Shown piece by piece: positions 12,457 to 25,400 of a stretch of 64,000 bases of DNA (positions are counted from its first letter, which is position 1; every line of letters starts with the position of its first letter). This stretch comes from Corylus avellana (lineage: Eukaryota; Streptophyta; Magnoliopsida; Fagales; Betulaceae). The stretch spans positions 5,015,021-5,079,020 of the forward strand of contig NC_081541.1 of the NCBI RefSeq assembly GCF_901000735.1, written 5' to 3'. A program made the translations under genes and the position numbers. A model generated the notes under the pieces. It had not been told where the DNA came from. It made no database searches and saw only the letters and a list, made by a program, of their open reading frames with translations.

Positions 12457-15400
12457 GGCAGCGCGTGGAGTGAATGTCCCGGTGTTCGATTGGTTCGACT
12501 GTGAGTGTCTGTTAACCCAAACATGACCCAAGCTGGCAAAGAAGGTCCAATCAAACTAAAAAGAAAATGTCTGTTACTTTGGGCCCAACCTGTCATGAGC
12601 TTTTGCACTTTGCAGTAGATCCATGATTGAAATTAATTAAGCCCAATACCTTTGTTGAAGACGATCTAATAGTCTTGGGTCATAGATTCACGGCCTTTTT
12701 TCTTTTTCTTTTTTCTTTTTTTAATCTATTAAATTGATATTTATCTTTAAAATAGGTAAATAAAAAATAAACGTAAGAATCACTCACTCTAAACAAAAAA
12801 ATATATATATTAATTTAATAAACAAGTTCTTCATGTCTGAAGAAAAACTTTGTCCTTAGCCATCCCATTCCAATTATAATCCATTTGTTGCCATCAAACT
12901 AATTCATTTATGGTCCACTTTCTTATTTTATTGAGATGCACCCAGAAGATGAATGGAAATCAGCCTACTTCTCCAACTGACATTGATTTGAATGGGACAG
13001 AAAGATTAGGGCAAATGAATAGGTTGTTTTCGTTTCCAATTTCAGGGGACAAATTTTCAAGATGCCATCCACCGGATTGTGATGTTTGATCATCTTCCAC
13101 TTTTATGTTCAACCTTCTCCTGATTGTGTAAGGGAAATTTCAAAGTTAATAAGTGGGTATGGTATGTATGATTCCATATGCTACTAAAAGCAATATAGCA
13201 CACCATGTGAAAGAGATGTGCAATGTGGCCTAACCTTTCTTCCCAATATAACTTTGAACTTCCAAATTTGAGTCAAGCCCTAAATCTTTAGCTTCTTCTT
13301 AATGATTCCTCATTTGGGTGAGGAGAATATCGACCATCTCGTTGTTTGTTGCCCTTTCTCATAAAGTATTTAATATAATCTTTGGTATAAATGTAATATT
13401 TCTTGGGCTTATACAATTTTGAAATAGTTAATTCGGTGGAAGACCTCCCACTTTAGAGGCAAATTTTTTATATCCGTTTGTGGTGAGAATTATGATAGCT
13501 TTTACAATATATGCTCCTTCGCGTCAGAAAAATTGTATGTTTCAAAGGATAAACAAAGATTCCGCGTGCATTATTTCAAAGATTTTGTTTTGGGTTTGAT
13601 TCAAAGTCAATTCTTTTAAGAGTGTGTCGATGACTATTCCAGTAATTGCCTTCTAACCAGGTCTTGAAATTGTTTATGATGTAAACTTTGCTTGGTCTTT
13701 TGGCTCCTTGTAGACGCTTGTTAGTGTTGGCTCCCTATGCCTTTTAGGCCGTCTTTTTTTTTAAGGGTTGTTTATAGATTTTTTTTTTATTCTTGCTAAT
13801 TTTTTTTAATAAATTGTTAATTGACATGTTAAAAACATATGATTCTTATATAAATTTTTAATCATCGCTTGTATTTTAAATACACCTCAATTTAATAATA
13901 GACTTAATTTGAAAACAAATTCTCCAATCCAATTTGAAATAAATATTTGCCCTTAAAATTAGCCCACAGAAACATATCAAGGCCATGTCAGTTTTGCCTC
14001 ATTGAGTTCAAATTAGCATTGGTCGAAGAAGACTAGATCAGGATATAGATTTGGATCTAAAGTAACCCGCCAAAAATGAAAACCGGTGGAGCCTATAGAA
14101 AATACACCGAGCATTGCTACCATGAAATGGGAGGAGGCAAGATCTAAATTTAGAACTTCCCTCTTCTTGAAGTTCTTCTTGGTATTGTTTAGAATAAAAT
14201 AGAGAGATGAATTCTATAGAGAAGGCAGAGCCTCTCTCTCTCTCTCTCTTTAAATGGTTATTTTTTAATAATTTTAAGGGTCTGCTGTTCAAGTTCTCCT
14301 CTTTGTGCTTTTTCACTGTTAGATTGTCATTTGACATTTATTTTCTTCGTGTTCGTAACATAAAAAGTAAAAACAGGTAGAGCGAGGATTGCGGGGGTGC
14401 TGGGCTGCTACACCGTACGTAATGTGTTGGTTGACATTTGAAGGCTGAAGCCCATTTCCTTTTCAAGGGTTGCCTAATTTTCTTTTTCCTGGGCTAAGTG
14501 CCTAATGGGCGCCTAATTTGTTTGAACTTCTGAACCTTCCATCAACCAAGTTTTACAAAACACGTTTTCTTTTTCTTTTCTTTTTTTCTTTTTTCTTTTT
14601 TCCCTTTATTTATTTATAGTAATCTACTTTTTATATTTGAAGGGTCCATTTGGGTTTGTAATTTTAAAATGTGTGATTTAAAAATATAATTTTTAAAAAC
14701 GCAATTTAAGCGTTTATTAAAATTGCAGTTCGACCTTTAAAATTACAGTTTGGCCTTTAAAATTATGAATTTTTAAATTGCATTTTTTTAAAAACGTAAT
14801 TCCAAACAATTTATTTTTTGCAATTTGGTTTAAAATCGCACTTTTCATCTATAAAATCACAATGCTCAAGTAGTTTTTCATATCAATGACTTAAAAAAAA
14901 AAAAAAGTAACTTATAATATGTCAAGTAAGTTATCAATGTATAAAATAAATACAATAAATAAGTATAGAGAGTAACTTTTATTTTCATAAACAGCACAAA
15001 CTTCTATTTTTCTAACCAACAAGAAGAAAAAGTACAAATTTATTGCAATCAACTGTCCAAATTGAATGGAATTCGAATGAGAAAGACTATCTAACTTGAA
15101 GGCAATTTAATAATAGACACGTCATCATTTTGGATCAGAGAAATAGAAAGAAAACAAAACTAGAATATCTCTCCGTCCTTAGAAGGCTAGAAGGGAAAGG
15201 AACCAGATAGTCCATTCAAGGACATGGTTAGCACTAGGATTTTATTCAAATTCTATACTATAATATTATTGGGTCCTAAGAAAACCCATTGTTTTGCTTT
15301 AAGAATTAGGTTTGATGACATAAGAAGGGTTCCACCTGGTCGGTAGTTGAATCGTATGGTTATCAAGTCATATACTAATGAGATTAAAAAAAATAAAAAA

Positions 15401-16512
15401 GTCATATACTAATGTTATGTTCTTATAGCTTGTTTGGGCGTGCGTTTGAGAGTCTAAAAGTGCATTTAACATTCAAAAAATCCGTTTAAAATAAAAAATC
15501 TGTTTGAACAAAAGTTTTATTTTTAAGCTTTTATCAAAAAACGTTTTTTTACTTAAAAACCTTATTTTTCAAACATAATCTCAAACATGCTATTAAGGTT
15601 AAACTTTTTTGTGTTATGTGCCTTTGAAACTTTGGCCCTATTGGTTATGTATATAATATTAGCATTAGGTTAGCACTTGTAAAAGAATGGGCCACCATTA
15701 TCATCAACACATAAGCGTGTTAAATTATTATGATTATAACGGGGGCCAAATTTGGGGCACGTGCACTGTATTTGGTTGGCTTAGTAGGGTAATATGAAAT
15801 AAGTTTAAGGCCTTAATTTTACATGTTTCGTCGGTCCATAAGTTTTTAGCGTACTCCTTATGTAATTAACTAAATTAATTTGTTGAATGACACAAACATG
15901 AAAAGCTAATATATAGTATGGAATTCACAGTATTTCAAATGTTCTGAATCTTCTGATAGTTTCTTGAGGTTTTCTTTTTTCTTTTTTTTTAGTGGATTAA
16001 AGTCAGATTAGCGAGAAAGCATCATTTAATGATTGTGTCATGCTATACTTCACACTAAAATTACATCACGGCTTGACGTAAATTAGTAATCTTTAATTTT
16101 ATTTTTTTTAATAAAAGTTTATTCAAAGTTTACTAAATCATGCGAAGTCAATTATGACGTGATTGTGGGGTGGTGTGAATAATAGTATAAACTTATAAAT
16201 TATAATTTATTATAAGGATTAAGGTGACTGGCCAAACATCACTAGACCATTATAGCATGTACTAAAATTGGACTTTTCAACCTAACCAAAAATAATAATA
16301 AATGGACTTTCTATGGCACAGCTGAGTGATTTGGTTGACTCTTAAAAAAAAAAAAAAAAACACACTTTCTATGGGTTGTGAAGTAAGACAGAGTGACGCA
16401 GAGGTAGTTATGGACCTACCCAAATAAAAAAAAAAAAAAAAAAAAAAAAAAAGGTAATTTGGGTGGTCGAGCCGCTCACTAGGGTCACATTGTGGAGTTA
16501 AAGTGACACATG

Positions 16513-16797
16513 ACGGCTCCGTTTGATAAACGGTTTTGTCATAATTTTGGCTCTACATTATTTATCTCACTTTTTTATTTTTTTAATATCTTCTTACTTT
16601 TTACATCACATTAATAATTTTTTATTACTATTTAAATAAAAAAATCACTATGAAACAATTTTTTTTTTTCATACCAAATATTTTTATTTTTTCACTTTAA
16701 AAAAAAAAAAAATTATTACTTTTTTTCGCATCAATCATTTTTTGCTATAGTATCGAATCAAAATCAAAATAAAATCGCTTATCAAACAAACCCGACA
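16513..16797. mobile_element. Probable MITE with imperfect terminal inverted repeats
   Basis: The left end CTCCGTTTGATAAACGGTTT is mirrored by the right end, whose reverse complement is GGTTTGTTTGATAAGCGATT. The interior of about 285 bp is very AT-rich and non-coding. ACATG occurs just outside both ends and could be part of a target-site duplication. End sequence and size suggest a hAT-type MITE, but no transposase is present to confirm this. Confidence 0.5.
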
Positions 16798-17859
16798 TGG
16801 TCTTGAGTCTTTAATGATCCACATCAACGTCATGGGTCCATTTGTTTTTTTTTTTTTTTTTAATTAAAAAAAATCATACTAGTTGAATCTATTTATTTAT
16901 TTTGAGTTAATACTTTTTCCAATTTTTTTTTTTAATATTTCATTTGTTTCCCTTTTTCCCTAGATTTTTTTGTTTGTATGTTTTTAAAGTTTAAGGGTAT
17001 TTAAGCAAATATGGTTTTTAAACTTAAGATATTTTCGTCATTTAACGTCCTTCTAACTATTTTGACTAACGGATGGGGTTTTATTTAACGAATTGTAGTT
17101 TAAAGTGGTTTAACGTCACATGATAAGTCATTGGAGAAACGTGTCAACTCAACTGTAACTTTAAAAAAACTCTTCATCATAGTCTCGATGTCCTTCAATT
17201 CAATCTTCCTTTGAGTTAAGAAAAAACCTTCACTTGCAAGACTACTTTCTCTTCTTTTTAGGAGTCCAATATTTATTTATTTATCTCTGCTTTTAAGTAC
17301 AACACGCAATAAAAAAAAACAAAAAACAAAAAACAAAACAAACTACTGAGTACTGACAGTGGGTGGGCACTGGGGAGGGAGGTGGAGTCCAATATATAAA
17401 TCCGACGACACTTTGCCCCTCCATTTTAGGGTTAAAGCCTTAAAGGGTTTCTTATTGTGCAAACAAACACAGCCTTGCATATGTTTTTATGAGTAGTAGT
17501 GATTTAGTGAATACTAGTGTGTATGAAAAGTATAAACGCTGGTGTTATTATATATATATATATTTACTATTTAAATATTATTTTAATTATATTTTATAAT
17601 ATTATAATACTGACATGCACACTATTTATACATGCCGGTATTCATTAAATTACTATTCTTTTATGATTTATCTCAGCCTTCCATAAAAAACATATGTTTT
17701 TATGTGTGTTTTTTTTTTTTTTTGTTCCTTTTATTTTCTTCTCTCTACCTGCCTTAGAAGTTAGAACCCTTGACCTGGTCCAGGTAACAAATGCCACCGA
17801 CAAAAGCGGTACAAATGTTACTTTTCATGATCTTGAAACCATAAAAGAAGTTGTCAAGT

Positions 17860-18140
17860 CTTAGCGTCTCTTTTGCGTCATTCTAATAATAATGTGATTT
17901 TTAAAATTACTATTAATTTTATAATTAATTATTATTAAATTTTGATCAAATGATAATTTTAAAAATGATCAATTTTGTTCTTAAGGGGTAGCTCAATCGA
18001 CTGTGAACCACACCTCATGAAGCAAAAGTCACTAGTTCGAATCCACTCTCCCACTTCCTTTGTGTATACATGTAAAAAAAAAAAAAGCCACCAATTCTTA
18101 GAGTGACACGAGAGACACAAAAGTGACTTTTAGAATTACT
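17860..18140. mobile_element. Inverted-repeat MITE (family A), interrupted by a SINE
   Basis: The left arm (17860-17925, CTCTTTTGCGTCATTCTAAT followed by an AATGTGATTTTTAAAATTAC block) is mirrored by the right end (18090-18140), whose reverse complement reads AAGTCACTTTTGTGTCTCTC. The same arms occur at 63381-63562 and, in part, at 21361-21440, each with a central TTTTGATCAAA. Here a tRNA-derived SINE (17983-18086) sits between the centre and the right arm, so the MITE is older than the SINE. Confidence 0.6.
17983..18086 (+). mobile_element. tRNA-derived SINE, copy 1
   Basis: GGGGTAGCTCAATCGACTG contains a perfect Pol III A-box (TAGCTCAATCG), and AGTTCGAATCC a perfect B-box at about 18034-18044. 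The body ends in a run of 13 A. A related copy lies at 54528-54635. The cloverleaf is not complete and the poly-A follows directly, so this is a retroposed SINE rather than a tRNA gene. TTCTTA occurs on both sides and may be a remnant of the target-site duplication. Confidence 0.72.
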
Positions 18141-20065
18141 CAAATAATATCAGGTGGGATATAGGGCCTTTACAATTTGTGACACATAGAAAATTAGTCC
18201 TAGAATTGTGCATGGGTAACTTATGGATGCTAAGTCTTTCCTTTTTTTTTTTTTAACAATCCAACATTTATGTAAATTGACTGTTTATTAGGTAAGACCG
18301 AACTTTATAAGCCATTAGCGATTATTGGGAATTGTAATTTGTTAATGCATGTGAGGCTAGCACATAATTTATAATATTTTATGAAGTTTTAATTATAATT
18401 TGACTAGTCATTTTATAATGTATTTGATTAACGTTTTTCCTAAAATTATTTATAAAGTATAATCTAAATTAATAAGGAACAAAACCAATAAATTTTTGGC
18501 TTTGTTTGTTAATGTATTTTGTGATGTGTTTTTTGTTTTTGGTTTTAAAAAGTGTATTGATATTACATAATGTGAAACATATTTTTGTGTTTTGGTGAGT
18601 ATATTGCTTGTTTTTAATAAATATTTTGTGTTTTTTAATGTTTATTAATATTTTTATTTTTCACGGAGTAATTATTATTTTTTTGTATGTTGTTGATCAT
18701 TTCTTTTCCTTATCTAAAGGTTGCTTTGTAGCTTAGTAATGCGGTGAGCTTCACAAGAGTAATCATACATATCATATTCATATTTCATTATCTCGATGTC
18801 TCATTGTTTTTGTTTTTTTTAGGGAAAATTAATATGATTTCATTTATAGTGGTTAAAAGAGCATAAAAGCTTTTACAATCACAGAACATACAGTTCTGCA
18901 AGATCATAACCGAAGCTAAAAACATTACACGTAAAAAAATCGAAAAATAACAAATCTTACAATGAAAAATCAATCTATGACGTCAAACATCCGCTATCCC
19001 AGCCCGATCTTCTAATTATATAATAAATCTATTAACGCAGACTCCTTCCGAGAGCACAGGAAGCCATTTTTCAGGTATGAGCAAAAAACTCATACCCAAA
19101 TTATTCCTCTCTCGACTCGAAAGTCATAAGCATTATTCACGTCCTTGATGTGTCATTGTTAATCTATCTTTAAACCAGTCATTATATATATATATATATA
19201 TATATAGTAAATTAATAATACCACGTTAGAATAGTAGGATATGAATGTAACATATAACATTACTCTAAAATATTTGTGAATTTGATTCCACCATCTAAAC
19301 ACATATTTTGGTACTATTTCCCGAAAGATAATTAAAAAATTAAATAACAACAACCCTTTGTTCGGGATACGTTTATTAAAACCTTTATTTTATGTTCTCA
19401 AAACAAAAATATTAACAAATAATCAAAAACTTAAAACATAATAACACAACAATAATTTTCATATTTATGTAATGTAAAAAACAAAAAAACAAATTTAAAA
19501 AAACACATTAACAAACAACAGGTCATGAAGTTATTATTTTGTTGTTTTATTTAATTTGTAAGGATGCACAGGTTGTTTATGTGAGGGTGTATGCAGAAAG
19601 TTAGGTAGGTCTGTCTCCCGCAAAAGGATCATTTTGGCATATTATTTTGTGCGTTTAGCCGCCTGTTGTAGATCGGAGATAGATCAGATGGTCCAATCAA
19701 GCGAAGACTTATTTGGGTTTTTTTTTTTTTTTTTTTTAAAAAAAATTTACTTTACCCCTTAAGTTTGAGGAATTTTTTAATTTGAACCCTAATATTTAAA
19801 AATTAGCAATGTATTGTCTAATGTTTCAAAAAATTTTAATTCATACTCTCCGTTACTAATTTCTGTATAATTGGACGAAAATAATTTTACATGCATTTCA
19901 CATGAAATTTTAATGCCCTGTATTCCAATATTTATAACATTTTGTACTAACATTTGCCTTTTTTTTTTTAAACGGAAATCTGATTTGATTAAGAACAATA
20001 TTATAACATTTTGTACTAACATTTGCCAACTGATTTAATGGAACGGAATTAAACAAGGGACTTAA

Positions 20066-20765
20066 AGTGCGTTTGGGATTACGATTGTGCTTTAAAAATA
20101 ACTTTATCTAAAATATAACAAAAATTTGTGATTTCTATATGCAGGTTATAATGTCCTTATTCGGAAAAACGCGAATTTAAATCAAAATTACAATTTTGCA
20201 TAATAAATATTTGATAAAAAAAAAAATACATTTTATTCCCTGAACTATCAATCAATTTGCACTTTGACTTAAATGTTTAAAAAATGACACTTGATCCCCC
20301 CCAAACTTCCAAATTGTTGCAATTTGACAATTCTGACTTTTGTTCTCAAAATGCCCCCATCCCAACTTTTTTTAAAAAAAAAATTAAAAATTAAAAATTA
20401 AGAGATGTCCAGTATGGGGTGGAACTGGGGTGGCTGGTCACCCCTTAATTTTTTTTATTTTTTTTTTATTTTTTTATTTTTACTTTTTAACTTGGGATGG
20501 GGGTATTTTGGAAAAAAAAAAGAAGTCAAAATGATCGAATTGTAACAATTTAGAAGTTTGGGGAGGTCAAGTGTCATTTTTTAAACATTGAAAGTCAAAG
20601 TGCAAATGAGTTGATAGTTAAGGGGAGTAAAATATATTTTTCCAAAAAAAAAAAAAAAAAAACTTTTTAATATGTTTTACCAAACACATTTACAATTTTA
20701 AAAAGTATTGATTTCAAAAACGTAATTTTTAAAATCGCACTTATTAATACCACAATCCCAAATGG
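20066..20765. mobile_element. Outer MITE-like element carrying an inserted fold-back element
   Basis: The left end GTTTGGGATTACGATTGTGC and the right end, whose reverse complement starts CATTTGGGATTGTGG, form imperfect inverted repeats. Between them the AT-rich interior is split by a separate 0.4-kb fold-back element (20225-20640). 'CGTTTGGG' ends are common on hAT-type MITEs; assignment to that superfamily is inference. Confidence 0.5.
20225..20640. mobile_element. Long fold-back (palindromic) MITE
   Basis: The left arm 20225-20365 and right arm 20491-20640 are inverted copies over roughly 140 bp. Shared blocks read in the same sense include TTTGCACTTTGACTT, TGTTTAAAAAATGACACTTG, CCCCAAACTTC and ATGCCCCCATCCCAA. 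The loop (about 20400-20445) holds GGGGTGGAACTGGGGTGGC. The element could form a long hairpin RNA if transcribed. No reading frame is present. Confidence 0.75.
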
Positions 20766-20909
20766 ATTGTGTTTTAATTAGTCATTTGTTAATATATATA
20801 TATTAAACAAAAAACGTGTTGTCAAAAAAAGCTTATCAAAACAGAAGTTGTTAGGGCATTTTACTTAAAAAAGTTAAATCTATTAACATAATGCGTTTTA
20901 CAATTCTAT

Positions 20910-20995
20910 TTTGTCGTGTGACTTGAATCTAGACCTCATTGCTTAAAGATGCCAAGATGGTACTCTGTCAATTCAGCCACAACCCAAAGACAATT
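20910..20995 (-). mobile_element. Possible tRNA-derived SINE head on the minus strand
   Basis: Read on the minus strand, TGGCTGAATTGACAGAG fits the A-box pattern exactly in its first 11 bases, and AGGTCTAGATTCAAGTC further on resembles a B-box with one mismatch. The two are spaced as in a tRNA. No clean tail or target duplication is visible. Confidence 0.38.
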
Positions 20996-21360
20996 AATTT
21001 TTTACTTTTTTAAGGAAAAAATAAATAGTAAACAGAATATTATCTATTGCCATTAAATGGAAATTACTTATTTTATAATTAAAATTTTATTTTCTTGTAT
21101 TTATCGGTATTCATAGTATTACATCATTTAAAATGTTAAATGGCATGTCAATATATACTATTAAATCTGTAAAATTTAATCAAATAAATATATCTGCTTA
21201 ATTTTACTACTGATCAATTTGGAAACAACCCTTAGATTATACACTCCCACATGAAAAATATGCTATCACATTATTTAAAATTATTAAATATAGTGACCTA
21301 TGTTCATCGTAATAAAACAAAATCTAAAATACAGGTTAAGTAAAAAAGACGTGTTTGGTG

Positions 21361-21440
21361 TAATTCTTTTGCTAAAATGATGTGACTTTTAAATTACCAT
21401 TGAATTTTGATCAAAGGGTAATTTTAAAAACCAATTCTTT
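21361..21440. mobile_element. Remnant of MITE family A
   Basis: TTTTAAATTACCATTGAATTTTGATCAAA followed by GGGTAATTTTAAAAACC repeats the central part of the elements at 17860 and 63381. Only the inner arms remain recognisable. Confidence 0.45.
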
Positions 21441-22099
21441 TTTACTCCCGAAACTCACATGTGTGTCTGAGGGACTCAACGATGGATTTACATTTTTTTT
21501 TTTTTGTACCAAAAAAAGAAGTTGTATTTAAAAATTGAAACCAAACATTTTTGTAAGTAAAATGAAGAGCATCCTATTCGATCCCCACATAAAATTCATT
21601 CCCCCTAAGATTATGCCGGAATTAATTGTGGTAGATGGGAATTTAATGATGATTATTACCGTTTCGGTTAATGATGACTATTACCGTTTCGGTCATTTCA
21701 AATTTTCAATGCACTTTAATTAGTCACATCTTAAGGCCCATAAACCTCCACTCTGATGCATGAATAAACCATGACCGCATGATCAGCCATTCAGGATGCG
21801 TCTCTCTCTCTCACAGTGATGAGCGAGAGAGAAAAAGTCCAAGTGTCCCACACGCGATTGATCAAGCATTGAATTCCAGTCTCCGAGCCATCAAAAAGGT
21901 TGAAAATTCAGGTCAAACCAGACCTTCCTCTTTACGTGTATTCATTGAACGGCTGCGATTTTGTGATCTCCAAACCTTTGACCTCCTCCAATAAGTGGTC
22001 CCTACGATCCCCACCCTACAGTGAGAGACATAGAGTGGGTCCGTCTCCTACAAAAAGGAAACATTGGGGGGGCAATAGAGTAATAATTTCCACGGCGTG

Positions 22100-22452
22100 A
22101 AAGACTGGGCGAGCGAGCGAGCGAGCGAAAGAGAAAAAAGAGAAAACGTTTAGAATTTTCAGCAAAACAGAGAGAGAAAGAGAGAGAGAGACACAGACAT
22201 ATACAACACATACACAAATCTCACATGGGACAACAAGAGCTACCTTCACCGTTACACCCTCTCTCACATTTTTAGACTTCATAGAGACCCAATTGCCCAA
22301 TTATCTCTCTCTTTCTCTCTCTCTCTCTGTCTTTCTTTGTCTCTCTCTCTCTCTCTCTCTCTGTTTCTGTTTGGCCCAAGCTGTGCTCTGGGGGGCTTTG
22401 GGCTTTGGGAATTTCTCTGGTGATCTGAGTCTCCGGAGAGAGGGACAGAGTG
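22100..22452 (+). promoter_or_regulatory. Microsatellite-rich leader of the UDP-galactose transporter gene
   Basis: Directly upstream of the transporter ATG lie GAGC repeats (22107-22127), an AG-rich tract (22160-22195) and long CT tracts (22305-22368). CT-rich 5' leaders are common in plant housekeeping genes. Which part is transcribed cannot be told from sequence alone. Confidence 0.5.
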
Positions 22453-25400
22453 ATGGAGGAGACTAAGTTGTGGAACTGGGGCGTGATTAGATCTCTGCTG
22501 GCAATTCTCCAATGGTGGGGTTTCAACGTTACTGTTATCATCATGAACAAATGGATCTTCCAGGTTCCTTCACTTCCCTCAGTTGTGCTCCTTTCCCATT
22601 TCTCTCAATTGGGTTTTGCGTGTACATGCTCATGCTGTGAATTCTGTTTTCATATATGGATATTTGGAAATCTTTTGTTCTTTTCATTTTGTTTTTGTTT
22701 TTGCTTTGGATGTGTTTGTGTTTTGATTCGAAAACAGTGAAATTGTTGTTTGTTTCGATGGGCAGAACTACTGTGTTTGCTTTCTTAGAATTTTTTATGT
22801 GAGCAGTCGCTAAAGATGGTTAAATTATGAAATTATATGAAGGGCATAATACATGTTGTGGGGTTTTCAAAGACAGCCTACCTGCTGATACGCTGTTTCT
22901 TAACACGTTAGAATCTCTTAAGGAGGGTGGAAAAGCTGCTTGAATCGGAGGTTTCAGCGGCGCTGGTGATTGTTGTAGTTGTTGTTTTCGTCAATATTTT
23001 TATGTTGTTCTTGTTGTTGGCATCTAGCTTCTTTGCACAGAATATTACTTACCTTTTGGTTTGGTGAACAAGACAGCTTATGGCAAGGCTGTCAATTTTG
23101 TTTTCGTTTGAGCTTCGCGGCTCTGCGTGTGTGTGTGTGTGAAGTAGGAGAGCAGATCTATGAATTTGAAAAGATATGTGAACAGATCCATGGATATCAA
23201 ATTATGTATTAAGTGACTATATATAAAGTAATTATGTTCACACAACAGTATGTGATTAGTGGGGGCAAAGTCATGAGGGAAGAAATTAACTAGAGAGATG
23301 AGATGACCTGCTTAAGAAATCAGGGTTGCACTTCACATTTTTACTTCATAGTTGAAAGTTCTGAAATTTCTAGCAATTTTCACTACAATTTTAACTTGAT
23401 TTCCATTGCACATGTCATGCGTAGATGGTTGATGTTATGGGGCCCTCAAAAATTTTGATTACAAAGTTGTAATCTGCCGATATGTCTCTAAATTGTTCCC
23501 ACTAACAGTCGTATTCAATATTGGTAAAGTTTAGATATTGGAGAGATAAGGCATTGTATATTTAGGAGCAATAGATTATCATTGTATTCTCATATCTGAT
23601 AACTTGATAGGTTCACCTTGTATGGGTTATAATGACCCAATTTGGGCACAGGAAAATTTGCTGAATGGCAGGCAATGCCTACTTTTCCTTTCTATGTTTG
23701 TTAACACTGGTTAAGGTTTTCCTTTTTAAATTAGAAAAATGTTATGTTTCATAAATGTTTGGTGATGAGTTTTTGTTGCTGGGCTTTGTTTATTTATACC
23801 TAAATTCTAGTTCGACTCAGGGATGGATTTAGTAATTTTATTTGTTTGGAGAAGTGGAATTCTTATATTCTTTCACATGGAAGAGTTTGACTTTGTATTG
23901 GCTATAAAGGTCCAATTCCAATTATCGTTTTAAGTTACAATAGTTGGACAAAGGTTTGCTTTATCCTTGCTATTTTTGTAAGTTTTCTTGGTAACCCCAT
24001 CGCTGATGTGAATCTGAATTTTTTTCTTACAGAAACTGGATTTTAAGTTTCCTCTATCAGTATCATGTGTTCATTTCATTTGCTCAGCCATTGGAGCATA
24101 CATTATGATTAAGGTGCTAAAGCTGAAACCACTGATAACGGTTGATCCTGAAGATCGCTGGAGAAGAATATTTCCTATGTCATTTGTGTTCTGTATCAAT
24201 ATTGTGTTGGGAAATGTGAGCTTACGTTACATCCCAGTTTCGTTTATGCAAACAATAAAGTCATTCACCCCTGCTACTACAGGTCAGGTTTTGGATAAAA
24301 TAATTCAATATCTCTGTCCTTGCCTTTTAGAATGAATCTTAAATCGTATTATAACCGCATCTGATATAGATGAATTTGTACAGTTGTTTTGCAGTGGCTT
24401 GTTTGGAGAAAATACTTTGACTGGCGAATTTGGGCTTCTTTAGTACCCATTGTTGGAGGAATCCTTCTCACATCAGTTACAGAGCTTAGTTTTAATATGT
24501 TTGGATTCTGTGCTGCCTTATTTGGCTGTCTTGCTACTTCCACAAAAACTATCCTCGCAGAATCTCTGTTGCATGGATACAAGTTTGACAGGTAGTGTCT
24601 TTGTACTTGGTGTCTTTTGCTTTTCCTTACTTAATACTTCATCATTTTGTTTCTTTTCTTGCTTTTTTTCTTGATTTTTCTGGACGCATTCTCCTCATCA
24701 ACTTTTTCCATAAGTTTTTTTCATTGTTTCATTAGTGTTTTTGTTTATTTATTATTTTGAGTACCATCAACTGTAATATGCATGATATCTGATTTGTGTC
24801 TCCTCAAGTCGCTGCACTCTGAAGTTCTTTTGAATGATAGCATCAAAGTTGGTGTTTTTGTGTGCATTAAATATACAGCAAAGTATTTGGAGTCTTGTCT
24901 GTGTCTGTGTCCAAATCTAGGTTTGACCTTATGTAGTATACCTCCTATTGCTGGGCTCCTGTTCATGTCAGCCTAAAGTAGTTTCAGGTAAATGTGGAGA
25001 AGTTTGGGCAGTACCGGTAATTAATAACTTTGACAATAACCATAGAAAATAATATATAGAGTTTGCTTTGTTGATACCTTCTCAGTATGTGAATGAAAAT
25101 GTGATATTTGATGGATAAAGTAGTAGTATGATATGTGGTCTAGGCTTTGCCTAAGCCATGCCTTCTGAGTGGTGTCCTAACTGCCTAGCCATTCTCGTTA
25201 ATACCTTACCTGCACTGATGATGAGGGTGGGTATATATGTGAGAACACCATGCAATGTTGGATTCCCCAATGCATGAATTAGTTCCTCTCTTTCTTGCTG
25301 TTTGTGAATTATGATGACATGGCTTTTCTTTCTTTCTTTCTTTCATTTATGGGCATTAGGAAGTTGTCCATCTCATCTTTTACAAGGATTCTTTTTTTTT

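Larger units (their letters stand above)
12457..22452. other. 10-kb gene-free, AT-rich spacer with many decayed small transposons
   Basis: No open frame here has coding character; all are short and rich in Phe, Ile, Lys and Asn, as expected by chance in AT-rich DNA. The stretch is dominated by A and T runs, TA microsatellites (about 17553-17566 and 19180-19206) and short inverted-repeat elements. Several pieces carry the 'CCGTTTG' or 'CGTTTGGGATT' ends common to hAT-type MITEs (about 14645, 15428, 16513, 20073). The best resolved elements are listed separately. The last 350 bp, which become GC- and CT-rich, are the promoter and leader of the transporter gene. Confidence 0.7.

Noticed and set aside
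12031..12526. Several plus-strand frames of 60-117 codons antisense to REP exon 1
   Set aside because: They mirror the GC-rich first exon of REP on the other strand and show no family features.
14038..14337. 99-codon minus-strand frame in the large spacer
   Set aside because: Lys/Ser/Phe-rich chance frame across an AG microsatellite, without homologous features or splice context.
17983..18086. Functional tRNA gene
   Set aside because: A and B boxes are present, but the arms do not close into a cloverleaf and a poly-A tail follows; a related decayed copy exists. This is a SINE.
22107..22127. GAGC repeats as a CRISPR-like or regulatory array
   Set aside because: A simple 4-bp microsatellite with no spacers, in a plant leader sequence.
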